A stretch of DNA of 64,000 nt from Ornithinicoccus hortensis (GTDB lineage: Bacteria > Actinomycetota > Actinomycetes > Actinomycetales > Dermatophilaceae). Below, piece by piece: positions 22,050 through 30,420 of this stretch (positions within the stretch are counted from its first letter, which is position 1; every line of letters begins with the position of its first letter). Made by a program: the position numbers and the translations under genes. The notes below the pieces were generated by a model. The model did no database searches. It was not told where the DNA came from and saw nothing but the letters and a program-made list of their open reading frames with translations. The stretch lies in the NCBI RefSeq assembly GCF_006716185.1, contig NZ_VFOP01000001.1:930001-994000 (forward strand). The letters are read 5' to 3'.

Positions 22050-23213
22050 ATGAGCACGGAAACAGTGCAGCGTTCGCGTCGGCGCGGGGTGGGTGTGGTG
22101 CTACTGGCGGTCCTCCTGATTGCCGGGGCGGCGGTTGCTGGGTGGTGGGCTGGGCGGGCTGCGTTGGAGCCGCGGGTGGCGGTGGAGGGTCCGGGTGCTG
22201 GAGCTGAGGCGGTGTGGGGTGTGGTGTCGGAGTCGTCGGTGGGGCGGTCGTTGCCGTTGTCGACGACATTGCGACAGCCGGCGGTGATGGTGGCGGGGAA
22301 CGGTTTGTCGGGGGTGGTGACAGGGGTCTCGCCTGGTGCGGTGGACGTGGGGGATGTTGTGTATGTGGTGGCTGGTGTCCCGGTGCGTGCGGTGGAGGGG
22401 TCGGTGCCGTTCTGGCGGGACCTGGAGCGGGAGGTTGAGGGGGAGGACGTGACTCAGTTGCAGGGGGCGCTGATTGAGTTGGGCTTCCTGGAGGGTGTGG
22501 CTGATGGGGAGTTCGGGGCGGGGACGGAGCGGGCGGTGAAGGCGTGGCAGAAGGACCTCGGCTTGAGGGAGACCGGGACGGTGCCGTTGGGTGAGGTGGT
22601 CGCGGCGCCGGAGTTGCCCACGGTGGTGCAGTTGGGGGAGTCGATTGTGGTGGGTGGCACGGTCAGCGGAGGTGAGGAGGCGGTGTTGGCCCCGACGGGG
22701 GAGCAGGAGTTCGTGTTGGTGGTGACGCAGGAGCAGGCGCGATTGATCCCGGCGGAGGCGACGGTGCGGGTGACCTGGCAGGAGACGGTGTGGGAGGCGG
22801 TGATTGCCGGGTCGAGCCAGGACGAGTTCGGGTCGACCGAGTTCGAGCTGACGGGTCCGGATGGGGGGCCGGTGTGCGGGGGTGAGTGCGGGACCTTGCC
22901 CGGGGATGCGCAGGTGACGTTGCGTTCGGAGGTGGTGGTGGTGCCGGAGGTGTCGGGCCCGGCGCTCCCGGCGGCGGCGGTGCAGACCAGGGCCGACGGC
23001 ACGGCATACGTGGTCACCGAGGAGGGTGAGGTTGAGGTGACGGTGCGGGGGTCTGGTGGTGGGGTGGCGATCGTGGACGGGGTAGCGGAAGGGACCCGGG
23101 TGCAGGTGCTGGCCGAGGCCGAGGGCGGGGTGGGGCAGCAACCCGCGCCGGCCCCGGTCCCAGGTGATACCACGGGACCGGAGGACAGTGCGGTCACCAG
23201 CGGCGGCGGGTGA
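22050..23213 (+). CDS. MacA-like adaptor with peptidoglycan-binding domain
   Basis: 387-aa membrane-fusion-type protein. One N-terminal transmembrane helix (GVVLLAVLLIAGAAVAGWWA, about 13-33) is followed by beta-rich sequence, a peptidoglycan_binding_1 domain at about 128-180 (VTQLQGALIELGFL and FGAGTERAVKAWQ), then beta-barrel or lipoyl-like segments to a Pro/Gly/Thr tail. A Cys pair (VCGGECG) lies near residue 275. Such proteins couple an FtsX-type ABC transporter to the cell wall in Gram-positive bacteria. It forms an operon with the ATPase 3 nt downstream and the permease. Codon use is odd: GTG and GGG dominate where most neighbours use GTC and GGC. Confidence 0.82.
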   Translation: MSTETVQRSRRRGVGVVLLAVLLIAGAAVAGWWAGRAALEPRVAVEGPGAGAEAVWGVVSESSVGRSLPLSTTLRQPAVMVAGNGLSGVVTGVSPGAVDVGDVVYVVAGVPVRAVEGSVPFWRDLEREVEGEDVTQLQGALIELGFLEGVADGEFGAGTERAVKAWQKDLGLRETGTVPLGEVVAAPELPTVVQLGESIVVGGTVSGGEEAVLAPTGEQEFVLVVTQEQARLIPAEATVRVTWQETVWEAVIAGSSQDEFGSTEFELTGPDGGPVCGGECGTLPGDAQVTLRSEVVVVPEVSGPALPAAAVQTRADGTAYVVTEEGEVEVTVRGSGGGVAIVDGVAEGTRVQVLAEAEGGVGQQPAPAPVPGDTTGPEDSAVTSGGG

Positions 23214-23216
23214 GGC

Positions 23217-23906
23217 GTGGTGTTGGCCGTGCAGGGGTTGTCGTTCGCGTACCGGCGGGGTGGGGAGGAGCTGTTCGGCGGGTTGTCGCACGAGTTCGTC
23301 CCCGGTCGGGTGACCGCGGTGACCGGTCCGTCGGGGCGAGGGAAGTCGACGTTGTTGTATGTGTTGGGGTTGATGTTGACGCCGTCCTCGGGGAATGTGC
23401 TGTTGGATGGGGAACCGGTGGGGTCGGCGCCGGACCCGGTGCGGTCCAGGGTGCGGGCGCACCGAATCGGGTTCGTCTTCCAGGACGCGGTGCTGGACCC
23501 CTCACGGGTGGTGCTGGACTCCGTGGTCGAGCCGGCCTTGTATGCGGGGTGGTCGCGTCGTGTGGCGCGCGCGAGGGGCCGGGCGTTGTTGGACCAGGTG
23601 GGGGTGGGGGCGAGGGCGGATCACCGGCCCGGTGAGATCTCTGGTGGGCAGGCGCAGCGGGTCGCGGTGTGCCGGGCCTTGGTGACCGGTCCGAGCGTGA
23701 TCCTGGCTGATGAGCCGACCGGCAACCTGGACCGGGAGAATGCGCAGGGTGTGCTGGCGGCGTTGTCGGCCGCGGCCACCGACGGTCACTCGGCCGGTGG
23801 TGCGGACAATGTCGAGCGGGGACCAGGGGGGTTGGGGCGGACGGTGGTGATCGCCACGCACGATCCGTTCGTGTTGGAGCACGCCGATGAGGTGCTCGCC
23901 CTGTGA
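23217..23906 (+). CDS. ABC transporter ATPase (MacB/LolD type)
   Basis: Nucleotide-binding subunit, 229 aa. Walker A is GPSGRGKST, signature ISGGQAQR, Walker [13 protein letters not shown], and switch His in IATHD. The family is the MacB/LolD/FtsE group that works with FtsX-like permeases on peptide or lipoprotein export or on signalling. An insert near residues 185-203 (Gly/Asp/Ser-rich) is unusual between Walker B and the switch. GTG 23217 begins 3 nt after the adaptor stop. Confidence 0.9.
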   Translation: MVLAVQGLSFAYRRGGEELFGGLSHEFVPGRVTAVTGPSGRGKSTLLYVLGLMLTPSSGNVLLDGEPVGSAPDPVRSRVRAHRIGFVFQDAVLDPSRVVLDSVVEPALYAGWSRRVARARGRALLDQVGVGARADHRPGEISGGQAQRVAVCRALVTGPSVILADEPTGNLDRENAQGVLAALSAAATDGHSAGGADNVERGPGGLGRTVVIATHDPFVLEHADEVLAL

Positions 23907-23937
23907 GAGGCGTGGTTGCGGTGACGGGCCGGTCGCG

Positions 23938-25035
23938 GTGAGACCGTGGGCGGTGGTCCGGGAGGGTCTGGCGACGGCGTGGGCGAACAAGGTCCCCTCG
24001 GTGCTCGTGATGCTCCTGGTCGCCGTGATGTGCGGCACCACGTTGGCCACGGTCGGGCGGACCGCTGCCGCGGAGGAGCAGGTGGCCGACCGGCTCGACG
24101 CGGCCGGGTCACGGGTGCTGGTGGTCAACGACGCCCAGGGGCAGGACCTGATCCCCCGGGCCGTGGTCGACCAGGCGGCCGGGTTGTCGGTCGCGGAGCG
24201 GGCGGTCGGGGTGGTGATCCCGGTGGACGTGACGAACAGCGTCGTCGGTGCCGGGGGCACCAGGGTGCCGGCGTGGGCGGTCGTGGGGGACCTGGCCGAC
24301 GTGGCGAGCCTGGAGCGGGGCCGGTGGCCCGGTCCAGGTGAGGCGTTGGTCTCTGCTCAGGGTCAGCTCGCGTTGAGGATGGACGACCCGGTCGGGTCGG
24401 TGACGCTGGCCTCGACCACGGAGGTGACGGACTACAACGTGGTCGGGTCCTTCACTCCACGAGAACCGTTCACCGACTATGCCGCCGGCGTGCTGATCGC
24501 CGCACCGGAGGACGCGGTCGCCGACTCGCTGCACGTCGTGGTCACCGACTCACAAGTTGCCGCGACCGCACAACGGGCGGTGCTCGGGTTGATCGCCCCG
24601 CCCACCTTCGAGGCGGTGACCGTGCAGTCCCCGGTCAGCCTGGCGCAACTGCAGGAACAGGTCGCCGGGGACCTGACCACCTTCGGTCGTGCCCTGCTCC
24701 TCGGGGTCCTCGGTGCGGGCGCGCTGTTGGTCGCGATCGTCGTGCTCGCCGACGTGCTCATCCGCCGCACCGACCTCGGCCGACGACGGGCCCTCGGGGC
24801 GACCCGGTCGGTGATCATCGGCCTGGTCCTCGGCCGCACCCTGGCCCCCGCCCTGCTCGGCGCCGTCCTCGGGGCCACTGCCGGGCTCTGGATCGCCGCA
24901 ACCTACGCCGCCCCACCCCCCGAATTCACCGCCGCCACCGCGACCCTCGCCCTGCTCGCCGCACTCGCCAGCGCCCTCCCGCCAGCACTCTTCGCCGCCA
25001 CCCGCGACCCCGTCCGCGTCCTGCGAACACCATGA
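23938..25035 (+). CDS. FtsX-like ABC permease
   Basis: Membrane subunit, 365 aa from GTG 23938 (MRPWAVVREGLATAWANKVP). It has one N-terminal helix (SVLVMLLVAVMCGTTLAT), a large extracytoplasmic MacB_PCD-type domain of about 200 residues, and three C-terminal helices (about 245-345), the usual MacB/FtsX layout. The conserved RRTDLGRRRALGATRS coupling segment follows the second helix. It completes an adaptor-ATPase-permease tripartite system. Only one permease is encoded, so it must act as a homodimer. Confidence 0.88.
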   Translation: MRPWAVVREGLATAWANKVPSVLVMLLVAVMCGTTLATVGRTAAAEEQVADRLDAAGSRVLVVNDAQGQDLIPRAVVDQAAGLSVAERAVGVVIPVDVTNSVVGAGGTRVPAWAVVGDLADVASLERGRWPGPGEALVSAQGQLALRMDDPVGSVTLASTTEVTDYNVVGSFTPREPFTDYAAGVLIAAPEDAVADSLHVVVTDSQVAATAQRAVLGLIAPPTFEAVTVQSPVSLAQLQEQVAGDLTTFGRALLLGVLGAGALLVAIVVLADVLIRRTDLGRRRALGATRSVIIGLVLGRTLAPALLGAVLGATAGLWIAATYAAPPPEFTAATATLALLAALASALPPALFAATRDPVRVLRTP

Positions 25036-25075
25036 TCAGTAGAGCGGCGTGTATCGGAAGTGATAATCTCCTGGC

Positions 25076-25777
25076 ATGGTCGGCGTACCGCTCCTGGAGG
25101 ATGTGCTCCGGTCCGCCGCGCACCTCCAGGAACTCGTGCCCGAGGCTGTGCTAGTCGGAGGGACCGCGGCTGCGGCGCACGCCCGACACCGGCTGTCGTT
25201 CGATCATGATCACGTCCTGATCGACCTGGCGGAGCGGTATGGCGCCGTGCTGGAGGCGGTCGAGGCGTCGGAAGGCTGGGCCACCAGTGTGCGCGCAAGC
25301 TCGCCGCCGCTGACCCTTCTCGGCTCGTTGGACGGAGTGGAGGCAGGGCTGCGGCAACTGCGGCGGAGCCGGCCGCTGGAGGTGGAGCCGTGGGAACTGG
25401 CGGGCGGGGAGTCGGTGGTGGTGCCCACCCTGCCCGAGATGCTCAGGGTCAAGGCGTACCTGGTCGTGCAGCGCAACGCGACGCGGGACTATCTCGACAC
25501 CGCGGCGCTGAGAGAGCGACTAGGTCCAGTCGACGCGGTGGCCGTCCTGAGTCAGATCGACGACTACTACTCGGACCGGAGCAATACCGACGGATCGGTG
25601 CTGACCGCCTTGGTCCAGCGGCTCGCCGACCCCGCACCCAGGGATCCGCGCGTGACCACCGAACTTCCGGCATACAAGGGGTTGGATCCGCGATGGCACG
25701 ACTGGGCGAGCGTCCTCGACGCCTGCCACGTCCTCGCGGACGGCCTGCTTCGCGCGGTGGAGGGCGAACTCGAATGA
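25076..25777 (+). CDS. AbiEii-like nucleotidyltransferase
   Basis: 233-aa protein of the nucleotidyltransferase superfamily. AVLVGGTAAAAHARHRLSFD and the adjacent HDHV supply the GG...RxSxDxD-type metal-binding core. A LPEMLRVKAYLVVQRNATRD segment follows, as in AbiEii/AbiGii toxins. Many members transfer nucleotides to tRNA ends and act in type IV toxin-antitoxin or phage-exclusion systems; here that is inference. Its stop overlaps the start of the HTH gene (ATGA). The order is enzyme first, regulator second. Confidence 0.75.
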   Translation: MVGVPLLEDVLRSAAHLQELVPEAVLVGGTAAAAHARHRLSFDHDHVLIDLAERYGAVLEAVEASEGWATSVRASSPPLTLLGSLDGVEAGLRQLRRSRPLEVEPWELAGGESVVVPTLPEMLRVKAYLVVQRNATRDYLDTAALRERLGPVDAVAVLSQIDDYYSDRSNTDGSVLTALVQRLADPAPRDPRVTTELPAYKGLDPRWHDWASVLDACHVLADGLLRAVEGELE

Positions 25778-26211
25778 TGGTGTCCTTCCGGAATGTCGAC
25801 GTGCCGTCCGGTACCCCACCGGGCTCGTGGCCCTACGAGGCGATCGCGACGACCATCGAGCGGGGGCTCATCGGGGACTGGGCGGTCCTCACCCGGGCCA
25901 TCCGGCGCGAGCCCTGGGGTCCGGTGGCCAGAATGGTGGAGGAGTACCTCTCCCGGGAGCACCCGCCCGGGGTCGGGCCGTTGCTGGAGCGCGCCATCTC
26001 CGGGGCGCGGGCCGAGGCCGAGGCGGCCGAACGCGCCGAGGTGGCACACGAGGTGGACGACCTGGTGCGCCGGTCCGGGCTGACCTCCCGCGACTTCGCC
26101 GAGCGGATCGGGACCTCCGCCTCGCGGCTGTCGACCTACCGGTCCGGGAAGGTGATGCCCTCGGCTGCACTGGTGGTGCGGATGCGCAGGTGCGTCGAGC
26201 AGGTGGAGTGA
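25774..26211 (+). CDS. XRE-type HTH partner of nucleotidyltransferase
   Basis: 145 aa, starting at ATG 25774 inside the previous stop. The first 90 residues are a charged helical region (ATTIERGLIGDWAVLTRAIR). The last 50 carry an XRE-type helix-turn-helix: LVRRSGLTSRDFAERIGTSA and STYRSGKVMPSAAL. It is the probable antitoxin or regulator of the paired enzyme. Confidence 0.78.
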   Translation: MMVSFRNVDVPSGTPPGSWPYEAIATTIERGLIGDWAVLTRAIRREPWGPVARMVEEYLSREHPPGVGPLLERAISGARAEAEAAERAEVAHEVDDLVRRSGLTSRDFAERIGTSASRLSTYRSGKVMPSAALVVRMRRCVEQVE

Positions 26212-26282
26212 GGGAGGGCTGGCTCGCGGGGTATGCAGCGATGAGGCGATGCGGAGTGGCAGGCCGATCCGCGGCAGCCGCC

Positions 26283-27275
26283 TCAGCCGCGACGGTGATT
26301 GCGGGCCTTGCGCCAGCCGTCGATGGCATCCCAGCCGGAGACGCCGACAATGCCTACGGCCGTGATGATCGCCAGGGTGCGTCCCACGTCGCCGGGCACG
26401 TCGTCGCGGCCGAGGGTGAGGTCCAGGAACTCGGGGTTGAGCAGTTCGCGGGCCTGCAGCAGATAGAGCGCGCCGACGGTGAAGGCGACCGCGAGCAGGG
26501 TGTTGAAGGCCGCGAACCGGGACGTCCATCCGCGGTTGCGGTAGACAGCGATCGCCAACGCAGCCTCCGCCGCGATCAGGACGAACATGCCGCCGAGCCA
26601 CCAGGGCCACAGCTCGGGATTCAGCACGGAGACCGCCCTCGTCTGCTCGCCCAGGCCGACGCCGACATCCACGGCGCCGTCCCTGAAGAAGGCGAAGCCG
26701 ACGAAGCGGTCCCACACCAGGGCGGCGACGGCCAGCGAGAGGAAGACCAGTGACCCGATGAGGTCGCTGCGCCCGGTCGCCGGGTCCTGCGGCTCGGGCA
26801 GTTGGTCGGGGGTCCAGGTCACCCCGGTGTCGGCGCCGGTGCGTTCCAGGACGGCGAAGACGATGGTGGTCCAGAACGCGACATGGACGACGGTCCCGAT
26901 ACCGGTCGAGACCACCGAGCCGATGATCTCGCCCACCGGCGCATCGGCGATGAGGTTTGCGACGGTCACCCCTGCCACCGCGATCGGAGGGACGATCATC
27001 CACAGCAGCTTGAGCAGCCGCCACCAGGTCAGGTAGTACTTCGGGCCGATGAGTCGCAGAGGGCGATCGGCATACCCGGCGGCCAGCCGGTCGGGGTCGC
27101 CGAGCCCGGTGATCACGGCGTGCTCGGCCTCGGCCCGCGACTCGCCGTGCTCGAGGCGGGCCTCAATGTCGTCGGCGATGGAGGCGGTCAGTTCGGCCCG
27201 CACGTCCTCCTGCGCGTCAGCGGGGAGGCTGCGGACCGTCGCGGCGATGTACCGCTCGGTGAGGGTCGAGGCCAT
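26283..27275 (-). CDS. HAAS-domain membrane protein
   Basis: 330 aa. The N-terminal TERYIAATVRSLPADAQEDV plus ITGLGDPDRLAAGY is a HAAS/permease-prefix type signalling domain, typically paired with PadR regulators. About six hydrophobic helices follow. The ATG at 27275 lies 1 nt from the padR stop, so the pair is a single operon. Probably a membrane sensor or partner in envelope-stress signalling (inference). Confidence 0.82.
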   Translation of the reverse strand: MASTLTERYIAATVRSLPADAQEDVRAELTASIADDIEARLEHGESRAEAEHAVITGLGDPDRLAAGYADRPLRLIGPKYYLTWWRLLKLLWMIVPPIAVAGVTVANLIADAPVGEIIGSVVSTGIGTVVHVAFWTTIVFAVLERTGADTGVTWTPDQLPEPQDPATGRSDLIGSLVFLSLAVAALVWDRFVGFAFFRDGAVDVGVGLGEQTRAVSVLNPELWPWWLGGMFVLIAAEAALAIAVYRNRGWTSRFAAFNTLLAVAFTVGALYLLQARELLNPEFLDLTLGRDDVPGDVGRTLAIITAVGIVGVSGWDAIDGWRKARNHRRG

Positions 27276-27276
27276 G

Positions 27277-27615
27277 TCAGTTCTCCTCTGCGGTGAGGGA
27301 CGCGATGGCTTCGGTCAGCGCGGCCCATTCGGTGGTGAGCGTGTCGGCGAGGCGGCTGCCCGCCTCCGAGGTGCGGTAGAACTTGCGCGGGCGCGTGTCC
27401 TCGGTGTTCCACTCGCTGGTCAGGTAGCCCTGCTTCTCCAGTCGACGGAGCAGGGGATAGAGCGTGTTGGTGTCGCAGGCGAAGCCGTGCCGCTCCAGGT
27501 CCTCCAGCAAGCCGTAGCCGTAGCCGGCATTCCGGAGCAGTTGCAGGCACGCCAGCACGATCGTGCCGCGCCGGATCTCCTGGAGGTGCGGGTCAAAGTC
27601 CGCGTTGTCGCTCAT
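27277..27615 (-). CDS. PadR-family transcriptional regulator
   Basis: Winged-helix repressor, 112 aa. Typical motifs: RRGTIVLACLQLLRNAGYGY, NTLYPLLRRLEKQGYLTSEW and RPRKFYRTSEAG. The ATG at 27615 is chosen by homology; the frame extends far upstream without merit. A dyad at 27625-27645 lies 10 bp upstream and probably mediates autorepression. Confidence 0.9.
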   Translation of the reverse strand: MSDNADFDPHLQEIRRGTIVLACLQLLRNAGYGYGLLEDLERHGFACDTNTLYPLLRRLEKQGYLTSEWNTEDTRPRKFYRTSEAGSRLADTLTTEWAALTEAIASLTAEEN

Positions 27616-27624
27616 GCATCCACA

Positions 27625-27645
27625 ATACTGTGTAGCACACACTAT
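27625..27645. promoter_or_regulatory. PadR operator dyad
   Basis: ATACTGTGT-AGC-ACACACTAT, 9-bp arms with one mismatch, directly upstream of padR. The sequence is notably AT-rich for this genome and resembles ATGT...ACAT-type PadR sites. It probably overlaps the padR promoter. Confidence 0.65.
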
Positions 27646-27774
27646 CGTCAAAGACACTTTATTGAAGAGGTGCTGACTGTGGGATGACCCGATGGAATCC
27701 GGGTCTGGGAGCCGGAGGTTGCCCGGACGCCAAAGGTTGAATGGTGCCGCTATCGGGTAGACAGGAGAGGGCCG

Positions 27775-28038
27775 ATGAGTCTGAACATCAAGAACCAGCG
27801 CGTGCACGACCTGGCTCGCGAGGCAGCCCGGCGCACGGGAACCACCAAGACGTCGGCGATCGAGGCGGCGCTGGACCAGTACCTCGCGGGACTCGATGCG
27901 CCCGCGGCGCGAGAGCAGCGCAGGGCGAGGGTCGAGGCCGTGCTCGCGGACATCGACCTGCGGCTGAGTGACGCCGACCGAGCGGCCCTGAGGCGGGATC
28001 TTGAGGACCTGTATGACGACCAGGGGCTGCCCACGTGA
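27775..28038 (+). CDS. vapB: VapB antitoxin (PSK/Rv0623 family)
   Basis: 87 aa: MSLNIKNQRVHDLAREAARR, TGTTKTSAIEAAL and a charged C-terminal tail match the Rv0623-type antitoxin family with a ribbon-helix-helix N-terminus. GGAGAG precedes ATG 27775. Overlaps the toxin start by 4 nt (GTGA). Confidence 0.88.
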   Translation: MSLNIKNQRVHDLAREAARRTGTTKTSAIEAALDQYLAGLDAPAAREQRRARVEAVLADIDLRLSDADRAALRRDLEDLYDDQGLPT

Positions 28039-28478
28039 TCCTGGAAACCTCGGCGCTGGTGGCTGTCCTCACCGGCGAGCCGGAGCGGACTGAACTGCTG
28101 AATCGGATGCAGGAGGCCGCGTCGTTGCGTATGTCGACGGGCTCCTACCTCGAATGCGCCATCGTGGTCGACGGCCGGCGCGATCCCGTCCTGAGTCGCC
28201 AACTGGACACCTTGCTGGACGTCTTGGGTGTCGAGCTGGTCCCCGTGGACGCACGGCAGGCCCACATTGCGCGGCGTGCCTACGCGGACTTCGGTCGCGG
28301 CTCCGGGCACGCGGCCCGGCTGAACTTCGGAGACTGCTTCGGCTACGCCCTCGCCTCGGTCACGGGCGAACCCTTGCTCTTCAAGGGCAGTGGCTTCGCT
28401 CGGACGGACGTGCGGCGAGCCGGGCTGCCTCCCTCGGAGGACATCGATGCCGATGGCTCCGACGGAGGCGGTGGCTGA
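28035..28478 (+). CDS. vapC: VapC toxin (PIN ribonuclease)
   Basis: 147 aa, GTG start at 28035. Active-site region: MILETSALVAVL, SYLECAIVV, LNFGDCFGYALA and PLLFKGSGFARTD. The first catalytic position, Asp in most VapC proteins (DTSAL), is Glu here (ETSAL); acidity is kept. The C-terminus has an extra Asp/Gly-rich tail. Closest recalled relatives are the Rv0624-type toxins. Confidence 0.88.
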   Translation: MILETSALVAVLTGEPERTELLNRMQEAASLRMSTGSYLECAIVVDGRRDPVLSRQLDTLLDVLGVELVPVDARQAHIARRAYADFGRGSGHAARLNFGDCFGYALASVTGEPLLFKGSGFARTDVRRAGLPPSEDIDADGSDGGGG

Positions 28479-28504
28479 CGTCCGGACCGTGCTGCGAGTG
28501 TCGA

Positions 28505-29317
28505 TCAGATCGAGTGCCGCACCGCCCGGACGCCGATGGTCAGGCCGATCGCGGCGAGGACGACCGACGCCAGCCCGCCCTGCCACACGGCTGGGTCGGT
28601 CAGCTGCCCGTTGACCAGGGCGCGTTGGGCCTCGACCAGGTAGGTGAGCGGGTTGAACTGGGACAGGATCTGCATCCAGCGCGGCCCGACGTCCAGCGGC
28701 AGGAGCATCCCGGAGAGGATCATCAGTGGGAAGAGCAGTGCCTGCTGCACGGTCCAGAACATCCAGTCCCGCTCCTTCGACGCGATCGCCAGGGCATAGC
28801 TCAGGGCACCCACGCCCAGGCCGAACACCGCGAGCAGGACCAGGCCCATCGCCATACCGGGGATCGACGGACGGAACCCGAAGATCGCGGCGACTCCCGT
28901 GATCACCAGTGCCTGGATCACCAGCGGCACCATCTCCTTGCAGGCGCGCCCGACCAGCAGTGCAGGTCGCGAGACCGGTGCGACCAGCATCCGCTCGTGG
29001 GCGCCGGACTGGATCTCGAACAGCAGGTTGGAGCCGGTCATCGTGGTGCCGAAGAGGGTGATCATCACGATGATGCCGGGGACGAACCACTGGAACGCCT
29101 CCGCCAGTGGCAGGCCGGTCATCCCGCCGAGCAGCGGCCCGAAGAACGCGAGGAAGACCAGTGGCTGCATCAGCGAGAAGACCAGGCTGAACGGGTCGCG
29201 CAGCATCGGGCGCAACTCGCGGACGAAGACGTTGCGGATGCTGCGGGCGAGGCCGACGGGTTGGGCGTCAGTGGAGGGTGTGGTGTCGTCGGGCAGGACG
29301 GTGGTGAGGGCAGTCAT
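28505..29317 (-). CDS. ABC-2 type permease (DrrB-like)
   Basis: 270 aa, six predicted helices. The first cytoplasmic segment RSIRNVFVRELRPMLRDPFS and the FGTTMTGSNLLFEIQSGAHE region are typical of daunorubicin-resistance-type exporters. Its ATG overlaps the ATPase stop (ATGA). It converges with vapC. The exported compound is unknown. Confidence 0.88.
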   Translation of the reverse strand: MTALTTVLPDDTTPSTDAQPVGLARSIRNVFVRELRPMLRDPFSLVFSLMQPLVFLAFFGPLLGGMTGLPLAEAFQWFVPGIIVMITLFGTTMTGSNLLFEIQSGAHERMLVAPVSRPALLVGRACKEMVPLVIQALVITGVAAIFGFRPSIPGMAMGLVLLAVFGLGVGALSYALAIASKERDWMFWTVQQALLFPLMILSGMLLPLDVGPRWMQILSQFNPLTYLVEAQRALVNGQLTDPAVWQGGLASVVLAAIGLTIGVRAVRHSI

Positions 29318-30357
29318 CGGGCGGCTCCTGTCAGGGCGGGCTCGGTCGTGGTCTCGGCTTCCTCGCGCAGGCTGCGCCCGGTGAGGCTGAGGAAGACGTC
29401 GTCGAGGGTGGGTCGTGCGGAGTCCGCGCGCAGCACGGTGTGCCCGCGAGCCTCCAGGTCGCGCAGCAGAGCGGGGAGTATGCGGTCAGCTCCGTTCACG
29501 CGGACCGTCACCTCGGTGCCTCCCGCCGGATCCGTCGGGTCGGCTGGTGCGGTGCGCGGGTCAGGGTCGGGCGCGCCGGATGCGGTGGCGGCCCGGGACG
29601 CGATGGCGGTGATGTCGTCGGGGCTCCCGGTGGCGGTGACGGTGATGCGGTCGCCGGCGAGGTTGGCCTTCAGCCCGGTGGCGGTGTCGTCCGCGATCAC
29701 CTCGCCGTGGTCCACCACGAGGACCCGCTCGGCGAAGTTGTCGGCCTCGTCCAGGTAGTGCGTGGTCAGCAGCAGGGTCATCCCGTAGCGCTCGCGTAGC
29801 CGGAGCACCAGTTCCCACAGGTGGGCACGGGACTGTGGGTCGAGGCCGGTGGACGGCTCGTCGAGGAAGAGCAGGCGGGGGCCGGGGATGAGTCCGAGGG
29901 CGATGTCGACCCGGCGTCGCTGGCCGCCGGAGAGCTTCATGGTCGGTTGGTCCACGACCTCGCCCAGGCCCAGGACGTCGACCAGTTCGGTCACCCGCTC
30001 CCTGGTCTGACGGCTCGTGAGGCCGTAGAGCGAGCCCTGGATGTCGAGCTCGTCGCGGACCCTCTGGTAGAGGCCAGCGCCGTTCTTCTGCCCGATGTAG
30101 CCGATCCGGGCGCGGACCTGTGCGGGGTCGCGGGTGATGTCGAACCCGCAGACGGTGGCGTTGCCGGAGGTGGGTGCGAGGAGGGTCGTGAGCATGCGCA
30201 GCGACGTGGACTTGCCCGCCCCGTTGGGCCCCAGGAACGCGGTCAGGGAGCCCTCCTCGACGTCCATCGTGAGGTCCTTGACCGCCGTGATGGTGGTGCC
30301 GTTCTTGCCGGCGAACTGCTTGTGCAGCCCTTCGGTCCTGATGATCGGTGATGTCAT
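29314..30357 (-). CDS. ABC ATPase (DrrA-like)
   Basis: 347 aa. Walker A GPNGAGKST, signature KLSGGQRRRVD, Walker B LLFLDEPSTGLD, switch TTHYLDEAD, and a long C-terminal DrrA-type domain (DUF4162-like) from about 225. The ATG at 30357 (MTSPIIRTEG) is preferred over 30378. Neither has a clear ribosome-binding site, so the transcript may be leaderless. Divergent from the WYL regulator; the 64-bp gap contains a palindrome at 30380-30398. Confidence 0.88.
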   Translation of the reverse strand: MTSPIIRTEGLHKQFAGKNGTTITAVKDLTMDVEEGSLTAFLGPNGAGKSTSLRMLTTLLAPTSGNATVCGFDITRDPAQVRARIGYIGQKNGAGLYQRVRDELDIQGSLYGLTSRQTRERVTELVDVLGLGEVVDQPTMKLSGGQRRRVDIALGLIPGPRLLFLDEPSTGLDPQSRAHLWELVLRLRERYGMTLLLTTHYLDEADNFAERVLVVDHGEVIADDTATGLKANLAGDRITVTATGSPDDITAIASRAATASGAPDPDPRTAPADPTDPAGGTEVTVRVNGADRILPALLRDLEARGHTVLRADSARPTLDDVFLSLTGRSLREEAETTTEPALTGAAR

Positions 30358-30379
30358 GTCTGGGAGGTTATGGGCCATT

Positions 30380-30398
30380 GCGGCCAGATCCTGGCCGC
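30380..30398. promoter_or_regulatory. 8-bp palindrome between divergent exporter and WYL regulator
   Basis: GCGGCCAG-ATC-CTGGCCGC, perfect 8-bp arms with 3-nt centre, located between the divergent starts at 30357 and 30421. A candidate operator for the WYL regulator. Confidence 0.5.
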
Positions 30399-30420
30399 GT
30401 TGTTCCCTAAGGTTCTGGGT

